From: JACCXJ01 sp052387115
Lineage (GTDB): Bacteria > Pseudomonadota > Gammaproteobacteria > JACCXJ01
Length of the DNA: 33,839 nt
Direction of reading: 5' to 3'
Assembly: GCA_052387115.1 (NCBI GenBank)
Contig: JBQTJM010000423.1
Coordinates: 1-33,839 of the forward strand
Part shown: piece by piece, positions 8,260 through 16,294 of the stretch
Position numbering within the stretch: the stretch's first letter is position 1
Layout: every line of letters begins with the position of its first letter
Notes under the pieces: generated by a model
The model's input: only the letters and a program-made list of their open reading frames with translations
What the model was told of the DNA's origin: nothing
Databases searched by the model: none
Program-made: the position numbers and the translations under genes

Positions 8260-9627
8260 TCAGAGATAGAACTCTTTGGCGTCGATCCCGTGGCTGCCGG
8301 CGGGTAGGTCCTTGATGACCCTGTAGGGGATGCCGCCCGGACCCAAGGGATCGGCAATCAGGTCCAGGATCAGCGGGGCCGACATGGGCGTTTTCTGGCC
8401 ATCGAGCAGGAGCATGAGCCGGGGTTTGAGGCGCCGGATGCGGTTCTGGGCGATGACGATCCCGACCTCGCCGCTGTTCAACTCGCAGAGCGTCCCCACG
8501 GGGAACAGGCCGATGGACTGGATGAACTGATCGACCACCCCCTCATGAAAGGTCTTGCCCTTCCAACTGTAGAGACACTGCATCGCCTCGTTGGTCGACA
8601 TCGGTGCGCAGTGGGGCCTCGGCGTGGTGATCGCTTCGAAGGTGTCGGCGATCCCGGCGATGCGCGCGAACGGACAGATCTGATTGGCCACGAGGCCGCG
8701 CAGGTATCCGCTCCCGTCGTGCCGCTCGTGGTGCTGGGCGACGACCTCCAGGACCTCGGGTGGGATGTCACGGGTCACCCTCAGGATCGCCATGCTATGG
8801 GTCACGTGTTTCTCAACCAACGAGAGCTCCTCGGGGCTCAGATCGGTGGTCTTTTCGGTCAGGGCCGGCGGCAGCTTGATCTTGCCGACGTCCTGCAGGA
8901 GACCGGCGAGGCCGAGGATGTGGAGCTGTTCCTTGGGCAGGCCGACATGGTGGCCCATGGCGACCATATAGATGGCCACCCGGATCGCGTGGTGATAGGC
9001 GCACCCGTCCCGCTGCTTGAGCTGTGCCAGCCACAGGAGCGCTTCGGGACTGGTGGTGGCGCTGTCGATGATCTGTCCCACGGCGTCGTCGGCATGCTTG
9101 ATGTCGGGCGCGCGGTTCATCTGAATGTCCCCGAGAATGGCGGCGAGCGCGTCCTTGGAACGATCGAAGGTCTCTCTGGCGCGGACCAGGGCCCGGGTGG
9201 CGGCTATCCCTTTGCCCGTGTCCCGGAACACGGCCAGGCCGTCGAGGACCTCGCACTCGTCGGGTTCCGTGCCGGGCGCTCGCTGCTTCTTCGCGGTGCC
9301 GCTCGGGAGCAGATCCAAGAGCTTCTGCCACAGGTTCTTCTTCGCCGACAGCGCCACCACGAGAGGACGCCTGAAGCGGTCGCGGGCCGCCCCGACACAG
9401 CGCTCGGGGTCCACGAAGACGAATTTGCAGCTGCGCATGAGGGCCGCGATCTCCGCGTCGGAGCGGATGAGGAAACCCTGGAGCAGGAACGGCGTGTCGG
9501 TCCAGGGCTTGTCGAGTGCCGATACGAACATACCCGGGATGAGATCACCGACCGGGATCTGCTTATCGAAGGTGAGGGCCGCGTTCGCCCTCGGTATCCA
9601 ATCTTGAAGTTGTGCCTGTCTCGCCAC
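8260..9627 (-). CDS. Degenerate HD-GYP domain protein with DUF3391 N-terminus
   Basis: A protein of about 455 residues. The N-terminal DUF3391 module is recognised from KQIPVGDLIPGMFVSALDKPW (about 22-42) to FVDPERC, and an HD-GYP-like domain covers about 200-390. Key residues are altered: the HD doublet is Q245-D246 (LLQDVGKI) and the GYP motif is GYL (HHERHDGSGYLRGL), while ADTFEAIT is kept. Metal binding and c-di-GMP hydrolysis are therefore doubtful, and a binding or adaptor role is more likely. The frame stays open far upstream into the amidase gene; I chose GTG 9627 because DUF3391 proteins begin close to this motif. A later start is possible. It precedes the EAL gene. Confidence 0.85.
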   Translation of the reverse strand: MARQAQLQDWIPRANAALTFDKQIPVGDLIPGMFVSALDKPWTDTPFLLQGFLIRSDAEIAALMRSCKFVFVDPERCVGAARDRFRRPLVVALSAKKNLWQKLLDLLPSGTAKKQRAPGTEPDECEVLDGLAVFRDTGKGIAATRALVRARETFDRSKDALAAILGDIQMNRAPDIKHADDAVGQIIDSATTSPEALLWLAQLKQRDGCAYHHAIRVAIYMVAMGHHVGLPKEQLHILGLAGLLQDVGKIKLPPALTEKTTDLSPEELSLVEKHVTHSMAILRVTRDIPPEVLEVVAQHHERHDGSGYLRGLVANQICPFARIAGIADTFEAITTPRPHCAPMSTNEAMQCLYSWKGKTFHEGVVDQFIQSIGLFPVGTLCELNSGEVGIVIAQNRIRRLKPRLMLLLDGQKTPMSAPLILDLIADPLGPGGIPYRVIKDLPAGSHGIDAKEFYL

Positions 9628-9784
9628 CGGTCCCCACGCCCTTGCAGGCCATGGAAACCCCTCCGGCAGGGGGGCCTGTTGCGCACGGCCCTCATCGACC
9701 CTGGGTAACACCGACTTTAGAGGTCCCACCCCTGCACCGCGCGCCGCACGCGGAACAGGACCACCCTGGGAACGTGGAAGCCGC

Positions 9785-10696
9785 CTAGGGCGCGCCCAGA
9801 TAGCGGCGCGTGATCTCGCCGTAGGCATCGATGCGGCGATCGCGCAGGAACGGCCAGTGGGTACGGAGCTCTTCGCAGCGCGCCAGGTCGATGGCGACCA
9901 CGCGCACGCCCTCTTCGCTAGCGTCCGCGCGATCGACGATGGCCCCGTCGGGCCCGGCCACGAAGCTCTGCCCCCAGAACTCGATGCCCTCCCCGAGCGC
10001 GGAGGCGCCGGGTGAGGGTTCAAAACCGGTGCGATTGACGGCCACGACAAAGCAGCCGTTGGCCACGGCATGGGCGCGTTGCGACAGCTCCCAGGCGTCG
10101 TGCTGCGCTTGACCGTACTTCCCTTTCTCCTCGGGATGCCAGCCGATCGCGGTGGGATAGAACAACACCTCGGCGCCCTGCAATGCGGTGAGGCGCGCCG
10201 CCTCGGGGTACCACTGATCCCAGCAGATGAGGACGCCCAAAACGCCGCGTGCGGTCGGAAACGCACGGAACCCGAGATCGCCCGGCGTGAAGTAAAACTT
10301 CTCGAAATAACGCGGATCGTCGGGGATGTGCATCTTGCGATAGCGACCTAGGCAACCGGCGGCACCCTCGATCACCACGGCGGTGTTGTGATAAAGCCCG
10401 GCGGCACGACGCTCGAAGAGGCTCACGATCACCGTGACACCGGTGTCGGCGGCGAGCGCCGTGAAGGCCTCGGTGGAGGGTCCCGGTATGGGCTCGGCCA
10501 GCTCGAAGAACCGATGTTCCTCGGTCTGGCAGAAATAGCGGGTGCGGTACAGCTCGGGCAGGCAGATCACCTGGGCGCCACGCGCCGCGGCCTCACGCGT
10601 CGAGGCCAGGGCACGGTCGAGGTTTGCGTCCGGGTCGTCCGTAGAGCTCATCTGGATGAGCCCGAGCTTCAGCACCCTAGACAATAGGGGGCTCAT
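9785..10696 (-). CDS. aguB: N-carbamoylputrescine amidase
   Basis: A 303-residue nitrilase-superfamily amidase. The catalytic triad is visible: Glu in CLPELYRTRYF, Lys in YRKMHIPDDP and Cys in LICWDQWYPEAARL. The surrounding words PDDPRYFEKFYFTPGD and YPTAIGWHPEEK are typical of AguB, which converts N-carbamoylputrescine to putrescine, CO2 and ammonia. The ATG at 10696 overlaps the SpeA stop in an ATGA arrangement, indicating translational coupling. AguB normally acts after agmatine deiminase (AguA), which is not in the window. Other nitrilase substrates cannot be excluded, but the operon with SpeA strongly supports polyamine synthesis. Confidence 0.92.
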   Translation of the reverse strand: MSPLLSRVLKLGLIQMSSTDDPDANLDRALASTREAAARGAQVICLPELYRTRYFCQTEEHRFFELAEPIPGPSTEAFTALAADTGVTVIVSLFERRAAGLYHNTAVVIEGAAGCLGRYRKMHIPDDPRYFEKFYFTPGDLGFRAFPTARGVLGVLICWDQWYPEAARLTALQGAEVLFYPTAIGWHPEEKGKYGQAQHDAWELSQRAHAVANGCFVVAVNRTGFEPSPGASALGEGIEFWGQSFVAGPDGAIVDRADASEEGVRVVAIDLARCEELRTHWPFLRDRRIDAYGEITRRYLGAP

Positions 10697-12801
10697 GGTG
10701 CGGAGGGATCGTCGCCGGAGGGATCGTCGCCAGAGGGATCGTTTGGTCTGTAGTAGGTGGTCTGAGAGAAACAGCCCATGTATTGATCGAGCAGATCGAC
10801 GCCGGCCTTGGGACGGATGATGCCCTTTTCGATCTTCTGACGGATCAGGTTGTTCATGCGCCGGTGCAGATCGTTCGGGAAGTACTGCACCAGCGCCAGC
10901 ATTTCCTGCACGGAGGTCCCCGGGAGGATCTTCTCGATGTAATACCCGTCCGGCTCCTCGGCATCGGCATAGACATGGGCCTCGGCGACCCGGCCGAAGA
11001 GGTTGTGCGAGTCGCCCATGATGTCCTGGTAAGCGCCCATCAAGAAGAATGCAAAGTAGTAGGGCGCGTTGCCTTCGGGCTCGTAGACCTCGAGAAAACG
11101 CTTGTCGGCGTTCGCGCACACGTAATGGGAGACCTTGCCGTCCGAGTCGCAGGTGAGATCGACGATCACCGCCCGGCGGTTGGGGCGCCGATCGAGGTGG
11201 CGCACCGGCATGATCGGAAAGCCCTGTCCAATGGACCAGTGGTCCAGGATCGACTGGAAGACTGAGAAGTCGCAGAGATACTGGTCCACCAGGTGGTCGT
11301 TCAGCGCCCTGAGCTCGGCGGGCACGGCCTCCGGCTCGATGCCGTGCACCTGCGCTAGGATGGCCTTGCAGGCCGACCAGTAGAGCCGCTCGGCGAGCGC
11401 CTTCTCCTCGATCGGCAGGTAGCCCAGGGTGAACAGGGTATCGGCCTCCTGGCGTTTCTCGACTGCATCGTGATAGGCCTCGCAGAGCTCCGACAACGGG
11501 CGTTTGCCGGCGCGTCTACCGGGCCCGCGCACGCGCGTGAGGACTTCGTAGAGCTCGCGCACCGTGGTGTTGGCATCCTCGGCCGGCGCGTAGTCGTCGG
11601 CGATCAGGTCCTTGCGGTAGGTGCCGAGCGCCTCGACGATCAGCACGGAATGGTGGGCGGTGATGGCGCGCCCGCTCTCCGACACGATGATCGGATGGAC
11701 CACCCCTTCGTCGTCGCACACTTCCTTGACCGAATAGACCACGGCGTTGGCGTATTCCTGGAGCGTGTAGTTGATCCCCTCGTTGTCGGTCGAGTACCCG
11801 GTGCCGTAATTGACCCCGAGCCCGCCGCCGACGTCGAGATACTGCAAGGGCACGCCGCGTTTCAGGAGCTGGGCGTAGATCTGCGTGATCTCCTTGACGG
11901 CCTGTTTCAGGATCTGGATGTCGGCGATCTGGCTCCCGAGGTGGAAGTGCAGCAGCATCAGGGCGTCCGCCAGGTTCTTTTCCTTGAGGCCCTGGATCAA
12001 GGTCAGGAGCTCGGGGATCGAAATCCCGAACTTGGACTGGTCTCCGCCCGACTCCGCCCATTTGCCGGCGCCGCTGGTACCGAGCCGCACGCGCACGCCG
12101 AAGCGCGGGCGCACGCCGAGCTCCTGGGCCACTGCCAGCAATTGATCGAACTCATCGAACTTCTCCAGCACCGGGATCACCTGCTGCCCGATCTGCTGGC
12201 CCGCCAGGATCAGCCGCAGCATGATCGCGTCCTTGCATCCGTTACAGATGAGCAAGGCGCCATCCTGCTCCAGGTGGGGCAGGGCCGCGACCAGCTCGGC
12301 CTTGGACCCGCACTCGAGCCCCATGCCGAACGGCCGGCCGGCCTCCAGCACCTCCTCTACGACCTCGTGGAGCTGGTTGACCTTGATCGGATAGACGCCC
12401 TGGTAACGGTTGCGGTAACCCGATTCGCGAATTGCCCGGATGAAGGCCTTGTTCAGCCGCACCACACGGGTTTGCAGGACATCTTGAAACCGGATCAGGG
12501 TCGGGAAGCCGACACCGCGGCGGCGCAGGTCCGAGACCACATCGTCGATGTCCACCGAGAGCGACTGCTGCAGCAACGGCCGCACCGCGACATGCCCCCG
12601 TTCGTTGATGAAGAAGAACGATTCGCCCCAGGCCTCGACGCGATAAAGGGCCTCCGCGTCATCGACGGTCCAGTCGTCCTCCGGCACCGGCGGATGGCCG
12701 GGCTCGGGGGAGGCGGCCGGCTTTACGACGTCGCGATCCGGTAGCGCCACGGTGTCCTGCTCGCCCTCGCCGGCTTCTGGGCGGGCCTGGGGCCGCGTCA
12801 C
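10693..12801 (-). CDS. speA: Biosynthetic arginine decarboxylase
   Basis: A PLP-dependent fold-III decarboxylase of about 702 residues that makes agmatine from arginine. The PLP lysine lies in GVYPIKVNQ. Other family landmarks are LLICNGCKD, FGVRVRLGTSGAGKW, LLHFHLGSQI, YLDVGGGLGVNYGTGYS and CDSDGKVSHYV. The first 45 or so residues are a low-complexity extension compared with E. coli SpeA (658 residues), and the end is an acidic repeat, DPSGDDPSGDDPSAP. The start is GTG 12801, which overlaps the stop of the upstream gene as GTGA; the stop overlaps the amidase start as ATGA. Three genes are thus translationally coupled. The frame is open further upstream, but that is the shadow of the preceding gene. 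Confidence 0.95.
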   Translation of the reverse strand: MTRPQARPEAGEGEQDTVALPDRDVVKPAASPEPGHPPVPEDDWTVDDAEALYRVEAWGESFFFINERGHVAVRPLLQQSLSVDIDDVVSDLRRRGVGFPTLIRFQDVLQTRVVRLNKAFIRAIRESGYRNRYQGVYPIKVNQLHEVVEEVLEAGRPFGMGLECGSKAELVAALPHLEQDGALLICNGCKDAIMLRLILAGQQIGQQVIPVLEKFDEFDQLLAVAQELGVRPRFGVRVRLGTSGAGKWAESGGDQSKFGISIPELLTLIQGLKEKNLADALMLLHFHLGSQIADIQILKQAVKEITQIYAQLLKRGVPLQYLDVGGGLGVNYGTGYSTDNEGINYTLQEYANAVVYSVKEVCDDEGVVHPIIVSESGRAITAHHSVLIVEALGTYRKDLIADDYAPAEDANTTVRELYEVLTRVRGPGRRAGKRPLSELCEAYHDAVEKRQEADTLFTLGYLPIEEKALAERLYWSACKAILAQVHGIEPEAVPAELRALNDHLVDQYLCDFSVFQSILDHWSIGQGFPIMPVRHLDRRPNRRAVIVDLTCDSDGKVSHYVCANADKRFLEVYEPEGNAPYYFAFFLMGAYQDIMGDSHNLFGRVAEAHVYADAEEPDGYYIEKILPGTSVQEMLALVQYFPNDLHRRMNNLIRQKIEKGIIRPKAGVDLLDQYMGCFSQTTYYRPNDPSGDDPSGDDPSAP
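10702..10743 (-). repeat. 15-base tandem repeat at the speA 3' end
   Basis: Nearly three copies of the unit GGAGGGATCGTCGCC (plus strand): two exact, the third diverging after 10 bases. It encodes the repeated DPSGD of the SpeA C-terminus. Slippage here would change the tail length by five residues without breaking the frame. Confidence 0.85.
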
Positions 12802-13796
12802 GGCCGCGCCTCCGGTTCCGCCGCCAGCACACAGGCGAAGAACAGCGGCGCCACGATCGTCGCATCCGACTCGATGATGAACTTCGGGGTGTCGATGGCG
12901 AGCTTGCCCCAGGTAATCTTCTCGTTGGGCACGGCCCCGGAATAAGAGCCGTAGCTGGTCGTCGAGTCGCTGATCTGACAAAAGTACCCCCAGCGCGGGA
13001 TGTCGCTGTGCCGCAGATCCTGCTCCAGCATCGGTACCACGCAGATCGGGAAATCGCCCGCGATCCCACCGCCGATCTGGAAGAAGCCGATCGACTTCCG
13101 GGCGCTCGTCGAGCGATACCAGTCCGCGAGCAGCATCATATACTCGATGCCGGTACGCACGGTGTGGACGTTTCGGAGGTCGCCCTCGATGCAATGGGCC
13201 GCGTAGATGTTGCCTAAGGTCGAGTCCTCCCATCCCGGGACGAAGATGGGGAGATCGCGCAGGGCGGCGGCCATGAGCCAGCTATCGCGCGGCTCGATCT
13301 GGTAGTATCGCTCGAGGTTGCCGCTCCGCAGAATCTTGTAGATGAATTCGTGCGGGAAATGATGCTCGCCGCGCCGGTCGGCGCCCGTCCACTCCTCGAG
13401 CACGGCCGCTTCGATACGGCGGATGGCCTCATGCTCGGGGATGCAGGTGTCGGTGACGCGGTTCAAGTGGCGCGCGAGCAGGGCGTCCTCGTCGGTGGGC
13501 GTGAGGTCGCGGTAATGCGGGATGCGGACGTAGTGCTCGTGGGCGACGAGGTTGAACACATCCTCCTCGAGATTGGCCCCGGTGCAGCAGATCCCATGGA
13601 CCTTGTCGGCGCGGATCATCTCCGCCAGCGACAGCCCGATCTCGGCCGTGCTCATAGCCCCGGCGAGCGTCACCAGCATCTCGCCGCCGCGCTCGAGGTG
13701 GGCGCTGTAGGCGCTCGCGGCGTCCACGAGCGCCGCCCCATTAAAGTGGCGGAAGTGGTGGCGCACAAAGCGCGCGATGGCCTGGCTGTCGTTCAT
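12798..13796 (-). CDS. Deoxyhypusine synthase-like protein
   Basis: A 332-residue protein of the deoxyhypusine synthase (DHS) superfamily. Conserved parts include LAGAMSTAEIGLSLAEMIR, HGICCTGANLEEDVFN, FVPGWEDSTLGN, the NAD-site region FFQIGGGIAGDFP, and YGSYSGAVPNEKITWGKL, whose last Lys aligns with the catalytic lysine of eukaryotic DHS (WGKI). Bacteria lack eIF5A, and bacterial DHS homologues are thought to act on small polyamines, for instance in homospermidine-type aminobutyl transfer. As first gene of an overlapping operon with speA and aguB, a role in polyamine synthesis is a strong inference; the exact substrate is open. Catalysis would need NAD+. The stop overlaps the speA start (GTGA). 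Confidence 0.9.
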   Translation of the reverse strand: MNDSQAIARFVRHHFRHFNGAALVDAASAYSAHLERGGEMLVTLAGAMSTAEIGLSLAEMIRADKVHGICCTGANLEEDVFNLVAHEHYVRIPHYRDLTPTDEDALLARHLNRVTDTCIPEHEAIRRIEAAVLEEWTGADRRGEHHFPHEFIYKILRSGNLERYYQIEPRDSWLMAAALRDLPIFVPGWEDSTLGNIYAAHCIEGDLRNVHTVRTGIEYMMLLADWYRSTSARKSIGFFQIGGGIAGDFPICVVPMLEQDLRHSDIPRWGYFCQISDSTTSYGSYSGAVPNEKITWGKLAIDTPKFIIESDATIVAPLFFACVLAAEPEARP

Positions 13797-13923
13797 CGAT
13801 CATCACCCCGGGTGCGGGCGCGAAGAGTAGGGAATTATCCGGCCCACCGCAAGGCAGGGTCACGGGCCTGTCACGGGGGGAGACGCCGCCATCGCGAGGG
13901 CTTTCCGGCGGGGCCTGTGATAA

Positions 13924-13992
13924 ATAGGCTATAGGCTATAGGCTATATAGGTTACAGGCGATAGGTATCGCCCCAGTCTAGAGCCTAGAGCC
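13924..13992. repeat. Heptanucleotide tandem repeats upstream of xthA
   Basis: ATAGGCT occurs three times in a row (13924-13944), followed by a degenerate ATATAGG. Further on TAGAGCC occurs twice in a row (13979-13992) with a degenerate TTTAGCC after it. The block fills most of the gap between the divergent DHS-like gene and xthA, so both promoters must sit in or next to it. Confidence 0.85.
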
Positions 13993-14012
13993 TTTAGCCC
14001 TCGCCCCACGCC

Positions 14013-14828
14013 ATGTTCAAGATTGCGACCTGGAACGTGAACTCCATCCGCGTGCGGTTGCAACAGGTGCTTGGCTGGCTCGCGGAGGAAGAGCCGGATG
14101 TGCTCGCCGTCCAGGAGACCAAGACCGTGGACGGCGGGTTTCCCGCGGCGGCGTTCGCCGAGATCGGCTATCGGGTGGCGTTCGCGGGTGAGAAGACCTA
14201 CAACGGTGTGGCGCTCCTCTCGAAGCGACCCGGTGAGGACATCGCCGCGCACTTGCCCGGCTCGGAAGACCCGCAACGCCGTCTATTGGCGGCGCGCTAC
14301 GGGGCGCTGATCGTGGCAAATGTCTACGTCCCGAACGGCAGCGAGGTGGGTTCCGCCAAGTACCGCTACAAGCTCGAGTGGCTGGCCCGTTTCGACGCGT
14401 ATGTGAGGTCGTGCCTCGCGGCGGGTGCGCCGCTCATCGTGCTCGGCGATTTCAACATCGCCCCGGAAGATCGAGATGTACACGACCCGGCGCTCTGGGA
14501 AGGCCAAGTCCTGGTGAGCCCCGCGGAACGCGCCGCGTTTCGGCGGCTGGTGGAGGCGGGTCTCGCGGACACCTTTCGTCTCTTCGAGCAGGAGCCACGG
14601 TCGTTTTCGTGGTGGGATTACCGGGCGCTCGCCTTTCGTCGCAACCACGGACTGCGCATCGACCTCATCCTGGCGAGCCCCTCGCTCGCCGCCCGCTGCG
14701 CGGGTTGCCGCATCGACAGGGCCCCGCGCCGCCATCCGAAACCCTCCGATCACGCGCCCGTGGTGGCCGAGTTCACCTGGGACCCACTATGGAAAGAGGG
14801 GTACCGTGGCGGAGTCGAGCTTGCGTGA
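14013..14828 (+). CDS. xthA: Exodeoxyribonuclease III
   Basis: A 271-residue endonuclease/exonuclease/phosphatase-family enzyme for base-excision repair (AP endonuclease and 3' exonuclease). Motifs seen are ATWNVNSIR, VLAVQETKT with the metal-binding Glu, NVYVPNGSE, LGDFNIAPEDRD, LRIDLIL and the end motif PSDHAPVV with the catalytic Asp-His. The length is normal. It starts at ATG 14013 right after a repeat-rich leader and is followed by rpmE after a 79-base gap. It is probably a single transcription unit of its own. Confidence 0.95.
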   Translation: MFKIATWNVNSIRVRLQQVLGWLAEEEPDVLAVQETKTVDGGFPAAAFAEIGYRVAFAGEKTYNGVALLSKRPGEDIAAHLPGSEDPQRRLLAARYGALIVANVYVPNGSEVGSAKYRYKLEWLARFDAYVRSCLAAGAPLIVLGDFNIAPEDRDVHDPALWEGQVLVSPAERAAFRRLVEAGLADTFRLFEQEPRSFSWWDYRALAFRRNHGLRIDLILASPSLAARCAGCRIDRAPRRHPKPSDHAPVVAEFTWDPLWKEGYRGGVELA

Positions 14829-14907
14829 CTCGGCAGTGTCTCGTTAGAATTAGAGATCTAAGACGATCGGGAAGGGCCCGCGCCTACAGTATCCTGTGCT
14901 ATCCGAG

Positions 14908-15111
14908 ATGAAGGCCAATCTCCACCCCAAGTACGGTGAGATCACCGTGACCTGCAGCTGCGGGAATGTGTTCAAGACCGGCTCCACCCTGGGCCGGGAC
15001 CTCCACATCGACGTGTGCTCGTCCTGCCACCCCTTCTATACCGGCAAGCAGAAGCTCGTCGATACCGCAGGAAGGGTGGACAAATTCCGCCGCAAGTACG
15101 GCCTGCGCTAG
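14908..15111 (+). CDS. rpmE: 50S ribosomal protein L31, zinc-binding type
   Basis: A 67-residue L31 beginning MKANLHPKYGEITVTCSCGN. The four zinc ligands are in CSCGN and CSSCHPFYTGKQK, so this is the zinc-containing (C+) form. The end, RVDKFRRKYGLR, is typical. An in-frame GTG at 14896 exists, but ATG 14908 gives the usual L31 N-terminus and is preferred. It binds the large subunit near the central protuberance. The nuclease gene begins 39 bases after the stop. Confidence 0.95.
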   Translation: MKANLHPKYGEITVTCSCGNVFKTGSTLGRDLHIDVCSSCHPFYTGKQKLVDTAGRVDKFRRKYGLR

Positions 15112-15150
15112 CCGCCGCGTCGCGACCGGGCGGCCTCGCCTATTGTTCGC

Positions 15151-15954
15151 TTGCGGCAGCGGGTCTTTCTCCTCCTTCTCCTCTGCAGCCTGGGGTCCCC
15201 GTCCCGGGCGGCCGTCTGTGCCGCCTCGCCGCCGCTTGCGCGGGCGGCCGTAGAGCGCGTGATCGACGGGGACACGCTGATGCTCCGGGGCGGACAGCGC
15301 CTGCGTCTGATCGGCATCGATGCCCCGGAGATGCGTCACGGAGGCTACGCCCCGGAGCCGTACGCTCGGGAGGCGAAGGCGGCCCTGTTCGCGCTTACTG
15401 CAGGCCGGGTCGTGGGGTTTCGGTACGGACAATCCCCTCATGACCGCTATGGCCGGGGTCTCGCCCATCTGTTCCTCGCGAACGGCGACAACGTTCAGGC
15501 CTTGTTGCTCCGGCGCGGGCTCGCCACGAGCCTGTTCCTTCCGCCGAACGGCGAATACCTGGACTGTTATGCAACCGCGGAGACGGAGGCCCGGGCGGCG
15601 CGGCGGGGGATCTGGTCGCAAGCGGGCTTCCACTCGATCGCCGCGAAACGCCTTGGCCGGAAGGCACGGGGCTACCGCGTGGTGACCGGCACCGTAACCT
15701 CGGCGCACTGCCGGAGGGCGGGGGTGTGGCTATGGCTCGATGGGGTCCTGGGGGTCAAGATCGGACAGGAAGACCTCGGCTATTTCAAGGACCGGGATCT
15801 GTGCCGGCTGCGCGGGCGGCAGGTGTCGGTTCGGGGTCTGGTGCGACCTTACCGCGGGTCATCACGGATGCATCTGCGCCATCCGCTCTATCTCGACCCG
15901 GGGAAGGGTAGCGGCGCGGCGGCAGGCGGGGCCCGGCCCGCATTGATCCCCTAA
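15151..15954 (+). CDS. Exported SNase-like (thermonuclease) family nuclease
   Basis: A 267-residue protein with an N-terminal signal peptide (VFLLLLLCSLGSPSRA) and a staphylococcal-nuclease OB-fold at about residues 33-150. The active-site pattern is present: VIDGDTLML, Arg in LRLIGIDAPE, Glu in YAREAKAAL and Arg in DRYGRGLA. A C-terminal region (about 165-250) starting RGYRVVTGTV looks like a second small beta domain often seen in proteobacterial members. It is probably a periplasmic or secreted Ca2+-dependent nuclease. The start is taken as TTG 15151 because it directly precedes the basic n-region of the signal peptide; no ATG fits. Confidence 0.85.
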   Translation: MRQRVFLLLLLCSLGSPSRAAVCAASPPLARAAVERVIDGDTLMLRGGQRLRLIGIDAPEMRHGGYAPEPYAREAKAALFALTAGRVVGFRYGQSPHDRYGRGLAHLFLANGDNVQALLLRRGLATSLFLPPNGEYLDCYATAETEARAARRGIWSQAGFHSIAAKRLGRKARGYRVVTGTVTSAHCRRAGVWLWLDGVLGVKIGQEDLGYFKDRDLCRLRGRQVSVRGLVRPYRGSSRMHLRHPLYLDPGKGSGAAAGGARPALIP

Positions 15955-16134
15955 GGGGCACACCTGACGGTGATCCAACGTGGGTCACCGGCGTCCTGAG
16001 AAGAACTGGCCGTGCCCGCCGTTGAGGCAGTGCGGCAAGGAACGCAGAGGGGGAGCCATAGCTTGCTGAAACAACTTGCGAAGAAACTCAACTGAGCGCG
16101 ATAAAGCCCCGTCGTTTCTAGCCCTAGCCAGTCG

Positions 16135-16163
16135 TCCACAGATCCTGTGGATATCTCTGTGGA
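16135..16163. promoter_or_regulatory. Cluster of three DnaA-box-like sequences
   Basis: TCCACAG (16135-16141) and CTGTGGA (16145-16151) form a perfect inverted repeat with a 3-base centre, and a third CTGTGGA follows at 16157-16163. The nonamers TGTGGATAT and TGTGGATGA each match the DnaA box TGTGGATAA at 8 of 9 positions and are 12 bases apart in direct repeat. No AT-rich unwinding region or dnaA gene is nearby, so this is at most an accessory DnaA-binding cluster. Bases 15955-16134 before it show nothing recognisable. Confidence 0.4.
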
Positions 16164-16258
16164 TGAGATGCGGGCAAACACCGCAAAAGCCCGATGCTGC
16201 CTAGGGGACTGTTACACCTGTCAAGAAGTAACCAACTCGCGGTGTGTTGATAATACAA

Positions 16259-16288
16259 TTGCTTACGTACTGGTCTTTGTGCTATTTA
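16259..16288 (+). promoter_or_regulatory. Sigma-70-like promoter candidate
   Basis: TTGCTT (16259-16264), an 18-base spacer and TATTTA (16283-16288) preceded by an extended -10 TGC. It lies in the only AT-rich part of this region and points toward the run of hairpins and the terminator at 16489-16532. Confidence 0.4.
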
Positions 16289-16294
16289 TCGATC

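Noticed and set aside
6331..8307. Long plus-strand open frame of 658 codons
   Set aside because: Antisense to the EAL-domain gene, whose motifs prove the minus strand is coding.
9628..10266. N-terminal extension of the HD-GYP-like protein
   Set aside because: It runs antisense-free but out of frame through the amidase gene and is Arg/Pro/Ser-rich noise; DUF3391 begins only at about 9565.
10697..11119. N-terminal extension of the amidase
   Set aside because: Open frame inside speA with no nitrilase similarity; the ATG at 10696 gives the normal start.
11470..12744. Plus-strand open frame of 424 codons
   Set aside because: Antisense to speA, which has clear PLP and decarboxylase motifs.
12802..13233. 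N-terminal extension of SpeA
   Set aside because: The frame is open but overlaps the DHS-like gene out of frame; the GTGA overlap at 12798-12801 marks the real start.
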